Shown here one piece after another: positions 5,983 through 8,033 of a DNA stretch of 8,033 nt. The stretch's first letter is position 1. Each line of letters opens with the position of its first letter. This stretch comes from UBA5420 sp964485345 (lineage in GTDB: Bacteria; Bacillota; Limnochordia; Darwinibacteriales; Darwinibacteriaceae). Location: NCBI GenBank assembly GCA_964485345.1, contig CAZAJB010000087.1:1-8033 (forward strand). Direction: 5' to 3'. The notes beneath the pieces were generated by a model. The model was not told where the DNA came from. It worked only from the letters and a program-made list of their open reading frames with translations, and searched no databases. The translations under genes and the position numbers were made by a program.

Positions 5983-7218
5983 ATGAAATTAACTAAACGC
6001 AGTTTCCTGTTGGTTATTACCTTAATCGCTGTTTTCGCCCTTAATTCCTCAGCGTTTGCTGAAACGCTCGTGCACTGGCAGCATCACTCCCCCGCTCGTA
6101 ACGAGATGGTAGAGATGTTTGCCCGAGAGTTTGAAGCATTAAACCCTGGGGTTAAAATTGAGTTTGAAAGTATTCCCCTTTCTGACTATTACACAAAGCT
6201 ATTACCCGCTATTGCTGCTGGTTCTGGTCCTGACGTATTTCAGCTCCGAGCTGGTGACGTACCCCGTTATAGAAACTATGAAGTTATTCAAGAACTCAAT
6301 ATTGACCATGCCGAAGCTTTAGAGGACTTTGTACCAGGTTCTTATGGCTTTTTGATTGAAAATGACCGTTTTTATGGGTTACCAACAGACGTGCAAACCA
6401 TCGTACTCTTTTACAACACTGAAATCTTCGAAGAGGTTGGAGCTGAAGTACCGGCCACATGGGATGAACTCATTGAGACCGCACTGTCAATCAAAGACGT
6501 GGAAGATGGTGTCATGTATCGCATGGGTCTAGCCCACGGTAACTATGGTCCTGCCATTCTCACACTCATGGCTCAAACTGGCACCGAATTCCAAGACGCC
6601 AATGGCAAGACTCTATTCAATAATCCTCAAGGCAAAGAAGGTTTCAAGTTTGCCGTTGATTGGATCACAGAGTATGGTGTAGAAGATCCTAACTTTGGTT
6701 CTCGCTGGACAGCCTTTAGAGAAGGCGAACTGGGTATGGTATTTGCACACCCAGCCATGCTAGGTAGCTTCAGAAACACTCACCCAGATCTTCCCATCGG
6801 TATTGCTGAAGTACCTGCATACACCGAAGGTGGAGAACAAACAAACATCATGACCAACTGGGCCTACGTTGCTAGCGCCGGTACCGAGGACGTTGATTTG
6901 GCTAGTCGCTGGATTGAATTTTTGACTTCTATGGAAGCCCAACGGAAATGGAGCATCGAAACTGGTGAATTACCAAGCCGAGTTGCCTTGGTCAATGATC
7001 CGCAGCTTCTAGAACGCGAACCGCTCTTAGCGGCACCTTTAGCCTCTCTTGAATCGGCAATTCCTTACCCATTCGAAGCTCTTTCTCAAATGGACAAGGC
7101 AATCCGAGATGCCGTAAGTAAGGTGATCATCGCTGGCGAAACAGTCGATCAAGCCTTTGATTGGCTCGGCCAAGAAGCTGAGAAAGTTTATAAAGAGGTA
7201 ATTTTAGACGAACTATAG
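5983..7218 (+). CDS. ABC-transporter extracellular solute-binding protein, family 1 (carbohydrate)
   Basis: This 411-residue protein captures substrate outside the inner membrane and hands it to the ABC permeases. A typical signal peptide (Lys-rich start, hydrophobic core 8-20) ends in SAFA-E, giving signal-peptidase-I cleavage after Ala26. There is no lipobox Cys, so it is not a lipoprotein. The mature part shows the family-1 pattern: LVHWQHHSP first strand, EMFAREFEALNPGVKIEFE (amphipathic helix and strand), the hinge-side LPAIAAGSGPDVFQL, and the core YGLPTDVQTIVLFYNTEIF with VPATWDEL (about 131-163). Related proteins bind maltose, other oligosaccharides or sn-glycerol-3-phosphate; the ligand here cannot be read from motifs. 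The ribosome site AGGAGGT (5969-5975), 7 nt upstream, is near perfect, suggesting high expression. A strong terminator follows, so this gene should be made in excess over the permease genes. Confidence 0.92.
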   Translation: MKLTKRSFLLVITLIAVFALNSSAFAETLVHWQHHSPARNEMVEMFAREFEALNPGVKIEFESIPLSDYYTKLLPAIAAGSGPDVFQLRAGDVPRYRNYEVIQELNIDHAEALEDFVPGSYGFLIENDRFYGLPTDVQTIVLFYNTEIFEEVGAEVPATWDELIETALSIKDVEDGVMYRMGLAHGNYGPAILTLMAQTGTEFQDANGKTLFNNPQGKEGFKFAVDWITEYGVEDPNFGSRWTAFREGELGMVFAHPAMLGSFRNTHPDLPIGIAEVPAYTEGGEQTNIMTNWAYVASAGTEDVDLASRWIEFLTSMEAQRKWSIETGELPSRVALVNDPQLLEREPLLAAPLASLESAIPYPFEALSQMDKAIRDAVSKVIIAGETVDQAFDWLGQEAEKVYKEVILDEL

Positions 7219-7229
7219 GTTCAACTGAT

Positions 7230-7260
7230 AAAGGGAGGAGTACGCTCCTCCCTTTTGTTT
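7230..7260 (+). terminator. Strong intrinsic terminator or attenuator between binding protein and permease
   Basis: A perfect 11-bp stem (7230-7240 AAAGGGAGGAG pairing with 7245-7255) has a 4-nt loop TACG and is followed by a T-rich tail through 7260. It lies 12 nt after the binding-protein stop and 30 nt before the permease start. The permease has no obvious promoter of its own in the remaining gap, so it probably depends on read-through, which would set a high ratio of binding protein to membrane subunits. Confidence 0.9.
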
Positions 7261-7289
7261 TCTACGATGGTTTAAAGGTGGGAAGAAAA

Positions 7290-8033
7290 ATGTGGTACAA
7301 AATTCAACGTAAGATTGCACCCTATGTCTTTATTTTTCCGGGTGTATTGTTTTATCTCATGGTTACCTTCATTCCGGCCATTATTGGTGTAGGACTTTCC
7401 TTTACTAACTGGTCCATCATCACCCCAAAATTTCGCTGGGTTGGCCTGCGTAACTATGAACGACTCATGACAGACGAATTATTTACAACATCATTGATCA
7501 ATACGTTTCGCTATGCCATTTGGTTGATCCCAGGAGTAATCATTGTCTCCTTACTTTTGGCTTTACTGCTCAACACAAAAGTACGAGGAATTAACTTTTT
7601 CCGCACTATTTATTATCTACCAATGGTCACTCCCATCGCGGTTGCCTCGGTCATTTGGATGTGGATCTATGATCGTCGCACAGGAATTCTGAACTATATT
7701 GTTGGACTATTTGGGATGGCACCACAGAACTGGTTAAACAACATAAACACCGCCCTTGGATCTATTGTGGTCATGGGAATATGGCTTGCCGTTGGGGGGA
7801 ACATGATTATCTATTTAGCAGCGTTCCAGGGTATTTCAAGTAGCTATTACGAAGCTGCAGAAATCGATGGGGCTGGTTACTGGAAGAAGCTACGGTTTAT
7901 TACTCTACCCTTACTGAAGCCAACGACCCTATTTATTGTCATTACAACCACCATGGGTGCCCTAAGGGCATTTGCCCAGATGAACATTATGACGCAAGGT
8001 GGACCATTAAATAGTACTACCACTATCGTTTTT
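7290..8033 (+). CDS. ABC sugar transporter permease, MalF/UgpA type (3' end outside window)
   Basis: The reading frame from ATG 7290 stays open for 248 codons to the window edge. It encodes an inner-membrane permease of the binding-protein-dependent transport family. Hydrophobic segments lie at about 11-36, 72-94, 108-127, 155-178 and 212-228. The cytoplasmic EAA loop that docks the ATPase is present: EAAEIDGAGYWKKLRFITLP (188-207), with the invariant Gly194 and the ILP-type ending. The N-terminal APYVFIFPGVLFYL and the NYERLM segment before the second helix are typical of the MalF/UgpA subunit, usually about 290-300 residues, so some 45 residues are missing. The ribosome site is AAAGGTGGG (7274-7282), 7 nt upstream. 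A second permease (MalG/UgpE type) would be expected next; the ATPase may be encoded there or elsewhere. Confidence 0.92.
   Translation, partial: MWYKIQRKIAPYVFIFPGVLFYLMVTFIPAIIGVGLSFTNWSIITPKFRWVGLRNYERLMTDELFTTSLINTFRYAIWLIPGVIIVSLLLALLLNTKVRGINFFRTIYYLPMVTPIAVASVIWMWIYDRRTGILNYIVGLFGMAPQNWLNNINTALGSIVVMGIWLAVGGNMIIYLAAFQGISSSYYEAAEIDGAGYWKKLRFITLPLLKPTTLFIVITTTMGALRAFAQMNIMTQGGPLNSTTTIVF

Noticed and set aside
5983..8033. Naming the transporter as the glycerol-3-phosphate (Ugp) or maltose (Mal) system
   Set aside because: Family membership is clear but ligand specificity is not; no residue pattern I can see decides it, so no symbol is given.

Overview
The window is a compact carbohydrate/phosphoester utilisation locus from a bacterium with strong GGAGG-type Shine-Dalgarno sites, moderate base composition and Firmicutes-style organisation. 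The substrate-binding protein has a plain signal-peptidase-I leader and no lipobox cysteine. That points to an envelope with a periplasm, such as diderm Bacillota (Halanaerobiales or Limnochordia type) or Thermotogota-like lineages, rather than a classical monoderm. This placement is an inference; there is no rRNA or marker gene here.

Layout, left to right. (1) 1-94, minus: the first codons of a PHP-domain phosphoesterase, with an apparent one-base frameshift just after the metal-binding HMH and SDG motifs. (2) 95-340: a divergent intergenic region. (3) 341-2875, plus: a secreted nucleotide pyrophosphatase/phosphodiesterase-type hydrolase, then a ROK-family transcriptional regulator. They are 54 nt apart and probably form one operon. 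(4) 2892-2933: a bidirectional terminator between convergent genes. (5) 2938-4924, minus: two Gfo/Idh/MocA oxidoreductases, translationally coupled by an 8-nt overlap. (6) 4925-5196: a second divergent intergenic region holding two well-formed sigma-A-like promoters back to back. (7) 5197-8033, plus: a cytosolic endonuclease/exonuclease/phosphatase (EEP) fold enzyme, a family-1 extracellular solute-binding protein, a strong internal terminator, and the first permease of the ABC importer, cut by the window edge.

Inferred working model: the exported phosphodiesterase frees a sugar or polyol (or its phosphate) from a phosphodiester outside the membrane. The ABC system imports it, the EEP and PHP enzymes remove remaining phosphoester groups in the cytosol, and the two NAD(P)-dependent dehydrogenases oxidise the polyol or sugar. 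The ROK protein would sense the sugar and control the cluster. A heptamer, ACTTTAT, occurs five times in the two divergent intergenic regions and is the best candidate for a shared operator. The substrate cannot be read from the sequence. An inositol phosphodiester is an attractive candidate, because EEP enzymes include inositol-phosphate phosphatases and one dehydrogenase looks like inositol dehydrogenases.

Nothing here is a wholly new class of system. The points of interest are the grouping of three unrelated phosphoesterase folds with one sugar importer, the altered ligand residue in the ROK regulator, the frameshifted PHP gene and the shared motif.
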